Shown here: positions 8,773 through 16,654 of the stretch, piece by piece
How the letters are laid out: every line of letters starts with the position of its first letter
How positions within the stretch are numbered: position 1 is the first letter of the stretch
The notes under the pieces: model-generated
Told to the model about the DNA's origin: nothing
Seen by the model: only the letters and a program-made list of their open reading frames with translations
The model's database searches: none
Assembly: GCF_007991515.1 (NCBI RefSeq)
Contig: NZ_BJYM01000013.1
Span: 1 to 41,168, forward strand
Source: Oceanobacillus sojae
Lineage (GTDB): Bacteria; Bacillota; Bacilli; Bacillales; Amphibacillaceae
Length of the DNA stretch: 41,168 bases
Reading direction: 5' to 3'
Made by a program: the position numbers and the translations under genes

Positions 8773-8841
8773 ACCAATTCCTCCAGTGTTTTAATATAAG
8801 AAACTGGCACCGAAAAACTTATTCTTTCGAGATTATAGACA

Positions 8842-8880
8842 AGAAAAAAGCTCCCTGTCCAATCCCTGACAAGAAGCTTT
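8842..8880 (-). terminator. PyrR-controlled attenuator terminator of codBA
   Basis: On the minus strand AAAGCTTCTTGTC pairs with GACAGGGAGCTTT over 13 bp (three G-U), then a T run. Its 5' arm contains CTTGTCAG, which is also complementary over 8 bp to CTGACAAG in the PyrR binding loop. Antiterminator and terminator are therefore mutually exclusive. Confidence 0.92.
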
Positions 8881-8952
8881 CCCCTATATAATGCACACCT
8901 GAAGACACCTCACACACAGGGTATCCACAGGTATTCATTATGTTCGCGCTGT

Positions 8953-8983
8953 CCTTGTCAGCCTCTCTGGACTGATTTAAAGG
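8953..8983 (-). promoter_or_regulatory. PyrR binding loop (anti-antiterminator) in the codBA leader
   Basis: The minus-strand RNA has CCTTTAAATCAG, then TCCAGAGAG, then GCTGACAAGG, matching the conserved PyrR site of Bacillus pyr leaders: the CAGTCCAGAGAGGCTG core closed by CCTT/AAGG. With UMP bound, PyrR stabilises this hairpin, which frees the terminator arm and stops transcription before codB. Confidence 0.94.
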
Positions 8984-9006
8984 TACCAGTATGTTTATCA
9001 AAATAT

Positions 9007-9035
9007 ATTATGGCACAAAATTCTTGATTTGTCAT
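9007..9035 (-). promoter_or_regulatory. Sigma-A promoter of codBA
   Basis: -35 ATGACA (9035-9030), 17-nt spacer, -10 CATAAT (9012-9007), each 5 of 6 matches. The predicted start near 9000 gives a 5' end about 20 nt before the PyrR loop, as in other pyr leaders. Confidence 0.7.
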
Positions 9036-9251
9036 CCTGGAAATTTCAGGTTTGAAGTTATTATTTACAGACTTTAAAATAATTAAAGGCTACGGCTAAC
9101 CAGATATATTTATCAACCCATTCTATTCCCTCCAAAAAAGCTTAAAGTCTTCTATTTCTTCATAAAAGAATTGACCTACTCTCTTCCTTACTAATATGCT
9201 AAAATAACAAGGTAACAACGAATTATTGAAAAATTTGATTGGGGTAGAACA
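9036..9251. other. Divergent intergenic region between codB leader and lacI-type gene
   Basis: An imperfect palindrome CCTGGAA/TTTCAGG (9037-9051) abuts the codB -35. For the lacI-type gene, TTGACC (9171-9176), an 18-nt spacer and TATGCT (9195-9200) form a plausible promoter. Its Shine-Dalgarno is weak (TTGGGG). Nothing else was recognised. Confidence 0.5.
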
Positions 9252-10238
9252 ATGGAAAAGAAATTTGTTTCTGCAAAGGACGTAGCTAAATTAGCAAATG
9301 TGTCACAATCCACTGTTTCAAGAGTCTTTACTCCTGGAGCCAGTGTTTCTGAAAAAGTAAGAAGAAAAGTGTTAGAAGTAGCAGAAGAATTAAATTACCG
9401 GCCAAACGCCCTTGCAAGAGGATTAATTAACAAAAAAACCAATATTGTCGGTCTAGCAATGAAAGACATTCAAAATCCTTTTTACCATGAAGTGCTTGGG
9501 ATGTTTTCAATGAAATTAAGAGAAAAAGGATATAATGTATTATTTGTATATACGAAAAATGAAGAAATCCAGCAGGAAGAAATCAATCATTTTCTGGAAT
9601 ACAATGTAGAAGGAATTATTATTACTGATGCGCTCCTTTCCTCTAATGTTGTAGCCAAAATTCATGACAACAATATCCCTATAACTCTATTTAACCGATA
9701 CCATAAAGATATTCCGTGTAACTCTGTTTCCAGTGATAATATAAACGCCTCAAAAGAAATTGCATCCTATTTCTATGAACAGGGATATCGAGATATTGTC
9801 TACATCACAGGAAAAATAAATACATCTACGAATAAGGATAGGCAAAAAGGGTTTATAGAATATCTAAAAGAAAAAAAAATTGAGGTTACTATTTTAGAAG
9901 GAAACTATACTTACGAAAAATCTTATTACCTCACTAAAAAAATGATTGAAAATGGACATCGTCCGGAAGCAATCTTCGGCGCAAATGATATTACTGCTAT
10001 TGGGGCTTTAGATGCTTTACGCGAAAAAAATATTTCTGTACCAGAGGAAACAGCTGTTATTGGGTTCGATAATATAAAAATGGCCTCCTGGCCTTCATAT
10101 ATGCTATCCACTTGGGTTCAGCCAATAGAAAAAATGGTGGATGAAGCTATTCACTTGCTCTTAAATAATGACAGGGTTAATTCTCCAAAAGCGGTGAAAT
10201 TAAAAGGAAAATTCATTCATAGGAATACAACAAAATAA
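9252..10238 (+). CDS. LacI-family transcriptional regulator
   Basis: A 328-residue repressor-type protein. The N-terminal helix-turn-helix is complete (SAKDVAKLANVSQSTVSRVF, residues 7-26), with the hinge helix at NYRPNALARGL. It is followed by a periplasmic-binding-protein-like effector domain; GIIITDALL and AIFGANDITAIGALDAL are typical. It sits immediately upstream of the HisD-like dehydrogenase and GntP permease genes, whose promoter carries two palindromes of the form TTGCATACGTATGCAA with the central CG of LacI operators. It is therefore the likely local regulator, with an acid sugar or polyol acid as inducer (inferred). Confidence 0.93.
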   Translation: MEKKFVSAKDVAKLANVSQSTVSRVFTPGASVSEKVRRKVLEVAEELNYRPNALARGLINKKTNIVGLAMKDIQNPFYHEVLGMFSMKLREKGYNVLFVYTKNEEIQQEEINHFLEYNVEGIIITDALLSSNVVAKIHDNNIPITLFNRYHKDIPCNSVSSDNINASKEIASYFYEQGYRDIVYITGKINTSTNKDRQKGFIEYLKEKKIEVTILEGNYTYEKSYYLTKKMIENGHRPEAIFGANDITAIGALDALREKNISVPEETAVIGFDNIKMASWPSYMLSTWVQPIEKMVDEAIHLLLNNDRVNSPKAVKLKGKFIHRNTTK

Positions 10239-10255
10239 TAAATATTAAATTCCTC

Positions 10256-10285
10256 TTGACATTTGAAACCGTTTTCGTTTATTAT
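10256..10285 (+). promoter_or_regulatory. Promoter with cre-like operator in its spacer
   Basis: A perfect -35 TTGACA (10256-10261) and -10 TATTAT (10280-10285), 18 nt apart. The spacer holds TGAAACCGTTTTCG (10264-10277), which fits the catabolite-responsive element consensus apart from the last base. Binding of CcpA, or of the neighbouring LacI-type protein, would block RNA polymerase. The predicted transcript would run straight into the hairpin at 10292-10315. Confidence 0.6.
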
Positions 10286-10291
10286 TTTTTT

Positions 10292-10315
10292 AAAGCTATT
10301 AGCCGTAGCTTTTTT
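10292..10315 (+). terminator. Small intrinsic terminator between lacI-type gene and the hisD-like operon
   Basis: AAAGCTA and TAGCTTT (7 bp, loop TTAGCCG) followed by T. It may end the lacI-type transcript or attenuate the promoter just upstream. Confidence 0.6.
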
Positions 10316-10327
10316 ATTTTAATATTA

Positions 10328-10370
10328 TTGCATACGTATTCAATATGATGTATTTTGCATACGTATGCAA
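10328..10370 (+). promoter_or_regulatory. Two LacI-type operators flanking a promoter
   Basis: TTGCATACGTATTCAA (10328-10343) and the perfect palindrome TTGCATACGTATGCAA (10355-10370) have dyad centres 27 bp apart. Between and within them TTGCAT (10329 region), a 17-nt spacer and TATTTT make a weak promoter with extended TGATG. The second operator overlaps the expected transcription start. The CG-centred symmetry is that of LacI-family sites. Binding by the adjacent regulator is inferred. Confidence 0.7.
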
Positions 10371-10388
10371 ATGAAGGAGAGGAATTAT

Positions 10389-11672
10389 ATGTCAATATAT
10401 TTAAAAGAAGGAAAAATTACTGCAGATATTCAGCAGGATGACGCTAAGGTTGCTGATATTGTTCGTTCTACTATTAAGGAAATTGAAGATAAAGGAGATA
10501 AAGCAATTCGTGAGCTTTCCGAAAAATTTGATAATTGGAGTCCAAAAAGCTTTCAATTAACTAAAAAAGAGATCGAAGAAATTTGCGAATCAATTCCTGA
10601 ACAAACTGTAAAAGATATTGAATTTGCACAAAATAATATCCGTAACTTTGCTGAACATCAAAGAAACTCCATGAAAGATATCGAAGTTGAAACAATGCCT
10701 GGTGTGATTCTTGGTCATAAAAATATTCCCGTAGATAGTGTAGGCTGTTATATTCCCGGAGGACGTTATCCAATGGTCGCTTCGGCACATATGAGTGTTT
10801 TAACCGCTAAAGTAGCCGGAGTGAAACGCGTGATTGCTTGTACTCCTCCGATAAATGGAGAAATCCCGGCAACAACTGTTTATGCTATGCACAAGGCTGG
10901 AGCTGATGAAATTTATATTCTAGGCGGGATTCAGGCAATGGCTGGAATGGCAATTGGAACAGAAACAATAGAAGCTGTAGATATGATTGTAGGACCAGGA
11001 AATGCTTTTGTTGCAGAAGCTAAACGCCAATTATATGGACGAGTTGGAATAGATTTATTCGCCGGGCCAACTGAAACACTCGTGGTTGCAGATGAGACAA
11101 GTGACCCAGAAATGATTGCTACAGATATCCTGGGTCAGGGAGAACATGGCCCTACATCGCCGGGAGCTTTAATTACTACTTCTAAAGCAATTGCAGAGGA
11201 GACTGTCAAAGAAATTGAGAGACAACTGAAAATCTTGCCTACTGCTGATGTAGCACGTGTTTCCTGGGAGGATTACGGACAAATTATTCTGGTTGACGAT
11301 GAACAAGAGGCTTTAGAAGAAGCGAATCGATTAGCTTTCGAGCATGTTGAAATCTTGACAAAAAATCCTGATTTCTTCTTAGAAAACATGACGAATTATG
11401 GCTGTTTATTCCTTGGACCAGAAACAAATGTTGCTTACGGAGATAAAGTAATTGGAACAAATCATACCCTGCCGACAAAAGGAGCAGCAAGATACACTGG
11501 AGGACTTTGGGTCGGCAAATTCCTAAAAACAGTAACTTATCAAAAGGTTACCTCTAAAGAACAAAGTGCTTACCTTGGAGAATATGCTGCACGGCTTTGT
11601 CAATTAGAAAACTTTGCCGGTCATGCAGAACAAGCCTTATTGCGTGTTCGGAAATACGGTAAAAAGTCATGA
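10389..11672 (+). CDS. Histidinol dehydrogenase-family NAD-dependent dehydrogenase, acid-sugar/diol type
   Basis: A 427-residue HisD homologue outside any histidine operon. The ATG at 10389 is preferred because AAGGAGAGG precedes it; upstream in-frame ATGs at 10365 and 10371 lie inside the operator and lack ribosome binding sites. HisD active-site residues are kept: zinc ligands in GQGEHGP (Gln250, His253), Asp352 ([15 protein letters not shown]) and His412 (FAGHAEQ), plus the catalytic Glu318-His319 pair (AFEHVEI). Such non-histidine homologues include HpsN (sulfopropanediol dehydrogenase) and enzymes in acid-sugar clusters. Here it is co-transcribed with a GntP permease and faces a DUF1537 kinase/PdxA2 operon, so oxidation of a polyhydroxy acid or diol substrate is likely. 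The true substrate is unknown. Confidence 0.85.
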   Translation: MSIYLKEGKITADIQQDDAKVADIVRSTIKEIEDKGDKAIRELSEKFDNWSPKSFQLTKKEIEEICESIPEQTVKDIEFAQNNIRNFAEHQRNSMKDIEVETMPGVILGHKNIPVDSVGCYIPGGRYPMVASAHMSVLTAKVAGVKRVIACTPPINGEIPATTVYAMHKAGADEIYILGGIQAMAGMAIGTETIEAVDMIVGPGNAFVAEAKRQLYGRVGIDLFAGPTETLVVADETSDPEMIATDILGQGEHGPTSPGALITTSKAIAEETVKEIERQLKILPTADVARVSWEDYGQIILVDDEQEALEEANRLAFEHVEILTKNPDFFLENMTNYGCLFLGPETNVAYGDKVIGTNHTLPTKGAARYTGGLWVGKFLKTVTYQKVTSKEQSAYLGEYAARLCQLENFAGHAEQALLRVRKYGKKS

Positions 11673-11705
11673 TTTATTCATACCTCAATATAGGCGGGTG
11701 AAGAT

Positions 11706-13025
11706 ATGATAAGTATGATTGGATTAATTGGCGGGCTGGCACTATTAACCTTTTTAGTGATGAGAGGAATGAATCTGTTAGTTGTTGCTCCACTTTCAGC
11801 CCTTTTTGTTGCAGTACTAAATGGATTACCTTTGTTCCCTCAGCTTGCTGCTGAGGGACAAGCAGACTTTGTTACTGGCTATATGGATGGATTTGCCGGC
11901 TTTATTACGTCCTGGTATCTTATGTTCTTAGCAGGCGCAATTTTTGGTAAAGTCATGGAAGATAGCGGTGCAGCAGAAAGTGTTTCTAACTGGATTGTAT
12001 CAAAAATAGGTATGAAGCATGCTGTTCTAGCAGTTGTTCTTGCCTGTGCAGTATTAACCTATGGCGGAGTCAGCCTGTTTGTTGTTGCTTTTGCAGTCTA
12101 CCCAATGGCTATCAGCTTGTTTAAAGAAGCAAATTTGCCAAGAAGATTTATCCCGGCTGCATTAGCCTTTGGCTCAACTACATTTACGATGACATCAGCT
12201 GGTTCGCCGGAAATTCAAAACTGGATTCCCATTCCTTATTTAGGGACGAGCCCTTACGCGGGCTGGCAGGTCAGCTTGATTGTAGCAATTTTCATATTAA
12301 TCTTGGGCCAATGGCTGCTAATGAAAATGATTCGCAAAGCCGTTGCAAAAGGAGAACATTTTGTTGAAAGAGAGACGGATAATAAAGAAAAAAGAAACCG
12401 TTTACCGTATCCCTTGTTGAGTTTAATTCCTTTGCTGGCAGTTCTTGTTGTATCATTTATTTTCCATGATTCTTTAGAACAATCAGCACTTATTATCGCC
12501 TTGCTTAGTGGTATTATCACCACTTGGTTATTAAACCGAAAATATTTCAGAGATTTTTGGTCAGCGGTTGGGGATGGAACAATGGGAGCTTTAATTGCTA
12601 TTGGAAATACTGCTGCAGTTGTTGGGTTTGGCGGCGTCGCAAAAGTCACACCAGCATTTGAAACAGCTGTTAATTTTATGACAGATATTCCAGGAAGCCC
12701 TTTAATTGGCGGTGCTATAGCAGTAATGGTTATCGCCGGCTTAACAGGATCTTCTTCCGGAGGTCAGACGATTGCATTACCTATCTTAGCCCCCCACTAT
12801 TTAGATATGGGTGTAGATGCTGAAGCGCTTCACCGGACTGTTTCACTTTCATCAGGAACATTGGATTCTCTGCCTCACGGTGGATATGCAGTCACAACGA
12901 TACGCTCTATTTGTGGTGAAACACATAAAAGCGCCTACCCATCTTTTGGTGTAGTAACTGTGCTCGTTCCACTCATTGGAGTAATTCTGGCAGTTATCCT
13001 ATTTTCATTAGGGTTGGGTAATTAA
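11706..13025 (+). CDS. GntP-family permease
   Basis: A 439-residue transporter with about 12 helices. The GntP/citrate-proton symporter pattern is seen in SWYLMFLAGAIFGKVMEDSG, LTYGGVSLFVVAFAVYPMA and the C-terminal GLTGSSSGGQTIALPIL and SSGTLDSLPHGG segments. Family members import gluconate, glycerate and related hydroxy acids with protons. It follows the HisD-like gene by 33 nt, so the two form one operon, and the substrate should be the compound oxidised by that enzyme or its precursor. A strong terminator follows. The start at 11706 has GGCGGGTGAAG upstream; an ATG three codons later is an alternative. Confidence 0.9.
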   Translation: MISMIGLIGGLALLTFLVMRGMNLLVVAPLSALFVAVLNGLPLFPQLAAEGQADFVTGYMDGFAGFITSWYLMFLAGAIFGKVMEDSGAAESVSNWIVSKIGMKHAVLAVVLACAVLTYGGVSLFVVAFAVYPMAISLFKEANLPRRFIPAALAFGSTTFTMTSAGSPEIQNWIPIPYLGTSPYAGWQVSLIVAIFILILGQWLLMKMIRKAVAKGEHFVERETDNKEKRNRLPYPLLSLIPLLAVLVVSFIFHDSLEQSALIIALLSGIITTWLLNRKYFRDFWSAVGDGTMGALIAIGNTAAVVGFGGVAKVTPAFETAVNFMTDIPGSPLIGGAIAVMVIAGLTGSSSGGQTIALPILAPHYLDMGVDAEALHRTVSLSSGTLDSLPHGGYAVTTIRSICGETHKSAYPSFGVVTVLVPLIGVILAVILFSLGLGN

Positions 13026-13062
13026 TGTATTTCCTTTATTAATTTTACTGAAAAAGCTAGAT

Positions 13063-13121
13063 AATAACAAAACCATCCTTATCACTCCATTTCACATGAG
13101 CAACAGGATGGTTTTGTTATT
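13063..13121. terminator. Strong bidirectional terminator between convergent acid-sugar operons
   Basis: AATAACAAAACCATCCT (13063-13079) and AGGATGGTTTTGTTATT (13105-13121) are perfect 17-bp complements. The 3' arm reaches the pdxA2 stop codon, so it ends both the gntP and the pdxA2 transcripts. Confidence 0.92.
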
Positions 13122-14125
13122 TATTCATATTTTGGCGCTAACTCATATGCAGATCGAATTGCTGCAATCATACTTTTCTCATCAGCAATATTTTCACCTG
13201 CAATATCAAATGCTGTACCGTGATCGACAGAGGTACGAACGATACCCCCTTTTAAGCCTACTGTTATATTTACGCCTTCTTCAATTCCCATTACTTTAAT
13301 CGGAGCATGCCCTTGATCATGGTAGCAGGCAACAACCATATCGAAATCTCCGCGGCCAGCTCTGAAAAATAGCGTATCTGCCGGAAGAGGACCAGTCACG
13401 TCGATTCCCTCTTTTTGCGCACGCTGAATACCTGGCTCCAGCTTTTCTTCCTCTTCTCCATTACCAAATAAGCCGTTCTCACCTGCATGCGGATTAATGC
13501 CACATACGGCAATTCGTGGATTCTCCATTCCAGCATTACGCAATGTATCGTATGCCAGCTTGACTACCTTATAAGTTCTTTCAGGTGTAATACTTTCAAT
13601 TGCTTTAATTAAGCCCATATGGGTTGTTAAATGAATCACCCGTAAATTAGGCGTAGTCAGCATCATAGAGAAATCTTCTGTATCTGTTAACTCAGCTAAA
13701 ATTTCAGTGTGCCCTGGATACATATGACCTCCCTTGTGTAAGGCTTCCTTATTCAATGGAGCCGTGCAAATAGAATTAATGCGTTTTTCCTTTGCAAGCT
13801 CAACTGCTTTCGCTAAATATTGATAAGCAGCATTTCCAGCATCTGCTGATACTTTTCCGAAAGGCAGGTCAGCGGATAATAAGTTTAAATCAATCACATC
13901 GATTGTTCCATAGCTGAAAATGGCTTGCTCTGGTCCTTCTACGCTATGAATTTTCTGCTTAGATTCAACAATTGGTAAAACTCTTTCAAGAATTTCCTTA
14001 TCTCCAATTACAATAGGACGACAATTCTTATAAATTTCTTCATGATTTAATGCTTTCACAATAATTTCCGGTCCGACGCCCGCAGCATCCCCCATTGTGA
14101 TTCCAATAATCGGTTTTTGTTTCAT
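13121..14125 (-). CDS. pdxA2: 4-phospho-D-threonate 3-dehydrogenase-like protein (PdxA2 subfamily)
   Basis: A 334-residue PdxA-family NAD-dependent oxidative decarboxylase. The start matches the family (IGITMGDAAGVGPEIIVKAL), and the three metal-binding histidines are in GGHMYPGHTEIL, INPHAGENGLFG and ACYHDQGHAPIKV. In vitamin B6 synthesis PdxA acts on 4-phosphohydroxythreonine. The PdxA2 branch, next to a DUF1537 kinase, instead converts 4-phospho-D-threonate or -erythronate to dihydroxyacetone phosphate and CO2. The kinase gene ends 3 nt upstream, so the catabolic role is strongly favoured. Which epimer is used cannot be read from the sequence. Confidence 0.9.
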   Translation of the reverse strand: MKQKPIIGITMGDAAGVGPEIIVKALNHEEIYKNCRPIVIGDKEILERVLPIVESKQKIHSVEGPEQAIFSYGTIDVIDLNLLSADLPFGKVSADAGNAAYQYLAKAVELAKEKRINSICTAPLNKEALHKGGHMYPGHTEILAELTDTEDFSMMLTTPNLRVIHLTTHMGLIKAIESITPERTYKVVKLAYDTLRNAGMENPRIAVCGINPHAGENGLFGNGEEEEKLEPGIQRAQKEGIDVTGPLPADTLFFRAGRGDFDMVVACYHDQGHAPIKVMGIEEGVNITVGLKGGIVRTSVDHGTAFDIAGENIADEKSMIAAIRSAYELAPKYE

Positions 14126-14128
14126 TTT

Positions 14129-15415
14129 TTACTCTCCTCTCAATTTCTTACTAGCATCAATTAAAACATCATCTTGACCGAATCCACCAGCCTTCGTTAT
14201 TGCAAATAAATTTTCTATTCCAATAAAGCTTGAAATTGGTACACCAACCTCCAACTCATCGTACAGAGTAAACCCTGTAATATCCCAATGCTCACAAATT
14301 TTCTTGGCAGTATCTCCGCCGGTCATAATAATTCCTTGAAAAATACCTTCTTTTAATAGTTGAGCAGCAACTGCGCCAATCATCTTCACAATCTCCCGGC
14401 TTGTTTCAGTAAAATTGTAACCATTACTTTCGCCAATTTTTCGTGCATAATCGATGTCGTCACGTTCACCGGAAGAGTATAAAACAATATCATGTCCACT
14501 TGCCACTTGTTTTTTCACTTCATTATAAACACGTTGCTCTTCTTCTTTTCTCTCACCCAAAGAAGAAACAGCTTTATACGAATCAATTTCTATCGCATAC
14601 GCACTCTTATCAGCAAGCAGCTTGTTTAACTGATTTCGAGAATTAACATTGACACTGCCTACGACTGTTAAGATTGGCTTGTTTTGATTAACTATTTGAT
14701 AGGTCTGTTCTTTCGCTTCTAACCCAAAATAAGCAGGTAAGTAATTAGCCAATCCTGCTGATCCTACTAACCCGGCAGCTGCAGATAATTTTTTTACTTC
14801 TGATAGAAATAATTGCAAATCTTCCTCTTTTTCGGAATCAACGATGATATACGTAATCCCCTGCTCTTTTAATACATTTAGCTTCTGAATAAACTTCTCA
14901 GAAGAGCGCAATTCTGCAAGACTGATTAAACCAGTCTCTTCACCAATTTGACTCTCCAATAATGCAGGCAGGTAAGATTCTGCAACAGGGGTTACCGGAT
15001 CAAGTGAGATTTCTGTTTCTCCCAAAAGCTTTCCATTCAAATAGTGGTAGCCGTCGATTACTTTGCGGTTATTTGATGGATATCCTGGAGCAATAAAAAT
15101 AAAATCGGCTTGGAGCTCCTGCTGCATCCCTGCTAATTCTGCACCAATACTGCCTCTCATTGTTGAATCAATCTTTTTATAAATATTATTAATTCCTTCA
15201 TCTAATAAGAAACGAGTAACCTTAGCTACTAATTTCTTCGCCTCAGCTGGAGCCATTGCTCTGCTATCTGTGTCGAATACAATGGCCTCATTACTCTGTA
15301 CATTACCTTTATCCATTTTAAAAAACACAGATGTCTGTAATCCATATTTCGCCAGCTGCACACCACTATCATTCGCACCTGTCAAATCATCTGCGATTAT
15401 TGCTAAATTCATCAT
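14129..15415 (-). CDS. dtnK: Four-carbon acid sugar kinase (DUF1537 family, DtnK-like)
   Basis: A 428-residue two-domain kinase that phosphorylates D-threonate, D-erythronate or a related acid sugar with ATP. The N-terminal domain begins MNLAIIADDLTGANDSG and contains YKKIDSTMRGSIGAEL. The C-terminal nucleotide-binding domain contains VVGSVNVNSRNQL, MTGGDTAKKIC and TKAGGFGQDD. The Shine-Dalgarno AAGGAG precedes a double ATG; the first is taken. It is followed by pdxA2, the standard kinase-dehydrogenase pair of acid-sugar catabolism, and preceded by kdgT across a terminator hairpin. Family assignment is firm; the substrate is inferred. Confidence 0.92.
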   Translation of the reverse strand: MMNLAIIADDLTGANDSGVQLAKYGLQTSVFFKMDKGNVQSNEAIVFDTDSRAMAPAEAKKLVAKVTRFLLDEGINNIYKKIDSTMRGSIGAELAGMQQELQADFIFIAPGYPSNNRKVIDGYHYLNGKLLGETEISLDPVTPVAESYLPALLESQIGEETGLISLAELRSSEKFIQKLNVLKEQGITYIIVDSEKEEDLQLFLSEVKKLSAAAGLVGSAGLANYLPAYFGLEAKEQTYQIVNQNKPILTVVGSVNVNSRNQLNKLLADKSAYAIEIDSYKAVSSLGERKEEEQRVYNEVKKQVASGHDIVLYSSGERDDIDYARKIGESNGYNFTETSREIVKMIGAVAAQLLKEGIFQGIIMTGGDTAKKICEHWDITGFTLYDELEVGVPISSFIGIENLFAITKAGGFGQDDVLIDASKKLRGE

Positions 15416-15433
15416 ACCTCTCCTTCCATCATT

Positions 15434-15461
15434 AAAAAAGCCATAAGTATATGGCTTTTTT
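15434..15461 (-). terminator. Terminator between kdgT and dtnK
   Basis: Minus strand AAAAAAGCCATA/TATGGCTTTTTT, 12 bp with a 4-nt loop and a T run. It lies 6 nt after the kdgT stop and ahead of dtnK, so dtnK-pdxA2 must depend on read-through. No separate promoter was seen in the short gap. Confidence 0.85.
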
Positions 15462-15467
15462 AATTGT

Positions 15468-16454
15468 TTACATCGTCGGATTTATCTCTTTAATCGGCTT
15501 ACCCGTTTTCTTCTCTAAACGCTTTGCCAGTATCCCGATAAATATTGGTAATAATATCGCAGTTGTTACAACACTTGCCGCTACTTGTACTGTTGCTAAT
15601 TCTGCAACTGGCATAAAGGACGCATTCGCAGCTGCAATAGCCATTGGTGTTCCAACAGCATTTCCCGCCGTTGATCCTTCTGAGGCTCCAACAATTGGAT
15701 TCCAGCCAATCCATTTAAAGAGAAGATACCCGACTCCTCCGGTGATTAATACCGTTATTACTCCTAATAATACACCGCTCAATCCACCTTTAATAATCGC
15801 AGTAAAATTAATACTCATTCCCAATGAAAATGCAAAGAATGGAACTAATTTGTCACTTCCTTTATAAAGAAAGTCCCCCATTTCCTTATCCAGGTTCCCA
15901 ATAGCAATACCTACTGCCAACGGAAGTAATACTGCAATAAAATCTGTTGGCGAGAACATTCCTTCAGCATATCCCATCGTACCAAAAATAGCTAAGGCAA
16001 CCATGGTTAAGAACGGCCCATCACTTAAAGCTAAAAACGGATAAGCTGCTTTATCATCCTCTTTCCCGTATTGACCTGCAAAGGCAATATAAAGACCTCC
16101 ATTTGAGTTCGTCATAGCTGCCACAATAGCAATTGGAGCAAGGCCCAAAAATAAACCATTGGAATCAGCTAGCATAATAGCAATTAGACCAATTACTGCT
16201 CCAATGCCCCATTTAAACGCTAATAACGTCAAACCTTTTTTAACTGATGTTCCTGCCGTTTTAAACGTGATCTGAGTACCGGCAATTAAAAGAAATAAAG
16301 AAATAAGCGCACTGGAGCTATCAACAAATAGCGCCTCTGTAAAACCGCCAATTCTTAATATATTTGGAAAAAATGTATTAATAGTTGCAGCCAATAATAA
16401 TGGCACAACCATCATTCCACCAGGAATACGATCTAAAGTTGCTTTAATTTTCAT
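15468..16454 (-). CDS. kdgT: 2-keto-3-deoxygluconate permease family transporter
   Basis: A 328-residue membrane protein with about ten helices. The start MKIKATLDRIPGGMMVVPLL is the usual KdgT N-terminus and follows GGGGGAGAT; the reading frame is open 28 codons further, but that extension has no ribosome binding site. Family segments AGTQITFKTAGTSVKKG and GASEGSTAGNAVGTPMAIA are present. Classical KdgT imports 2-keto-3-deoxygluconate by proton symport. Here it heads an operon with DtnK and PdxA2, so the cargo may instead be a four-carbon acid sugar. A cre-like site and repeats for a nearby regulator lie upstream. Confidence 0.92.
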   Translation of the reverse strand: MKIKATLDRIPGGMMVVPLLLAATINTFFPNILRIGGFTEALFVDSSSALISLFLLIAGTQITFKTAGTSVKKGLTLLAFKWGIGAVIGLIAIMLADSNGLFLGLAPIAIVAAMTNSNGGLYIAFAGQYGKEDDKAAYPFLALSDGPFLTMVALAIFGTMGYAEGMFSPTDFIAVLLPLAVGIAIGNLDKEMGDFLYKGSDKLVPFFAFSLGMSINFTAIIKGGLSGVLLGVITVLITGGVGYLLFKWIGWNPIVGASEGSTAGNAVGTPMAIAAANASFMPVAELATVQVAASVVTTAILLPIFIGILAKRLEKKTGKPIKEINPTM

Positions 16455-16475
16455 TACTATCTCCCCCACATTTTT

Positions 16476-16489
16476 ATAAAGCGTTTTCA
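16476..16489 (-). promoter_or_regulatory. Candidate cre (CcpA) site upstream of kdgT
   Basis: Minus strand TGAAAACGCTTTAT resembles the cre consensus, with deviations at the last two positions. It lies about 20 nt before the start codon, where CcpA would act as a roadblock. Confidence 0.4.
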
Positions 16490-16524
16490 GCAACCGCCCT
16501 ATCATTAGATTAGACCAAATCGAT

Positions 16525-16577
16525 TTATAATGCAACACTTAAATTTAAATTAAATAAAATTGTTTAATATTGCAACA
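16525..16577 (-). promoter_or_regulatory. TGTTGCA direct repeats upstream of kdgT
   Basis: TGTTGCATTATAA and TGTTGCAATATTA on the minus strand are exactly 40 bp apart (about four helical turns). They lie between kdgT and the regulator gene. They could be binding sites for the PrpR-N regulator; no consensus is known to me. No -24/-12 sigma-54 promoter is present. Confidence 0.4.
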
Positions 16578-16602
16578 AAAATAATTTATATTCCTCTTTT
16601 GA

Positions 16603-16647
16603 TAAAAAAAGCCTATCAATACCTTATATGATGGCATTAATAGGCTT
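16603..16647 (-). terminator. Terminator of the PrpR-N regulator gene
   Basis: AAGCCTATTAATGCC pairs with GGTATTGATAGGCTT (15 bp with G-U pairs), followed by TTTTTTT on the minus strand. The stem starts 8 nt after the stop codon. Confidence 0.92.
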
Positions 16648-16654
16648 CTTGTAT

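Noticed and set aside
8819..9001. 60-codon minus-strand frame in the codB leader
   Set aside because: It is explained by the PyrR loop, antiterminator and terminator sequences.
10365..10388. Upstream in-frame ATGs for the HisD-like gene
   Set aside because: They fall inside the LacI-type operator and have no ribosome binding site; the ATG at 10389 has AAGGAGAGG.
10389..11672. Histidinol dehydrogenase of histidine biosynthesis
   Set aside because: No other his gene is present; the neighbours are a LacI-type regulator, a GntP permease and acid-sugar genes.
16455..16538. 28-codon N-terminal extension of kdgT
   Set aside because: Unlike any KdgT N-terminus and overlaps upstream regulatory repeats; the internal start has GGGGGAGAT.
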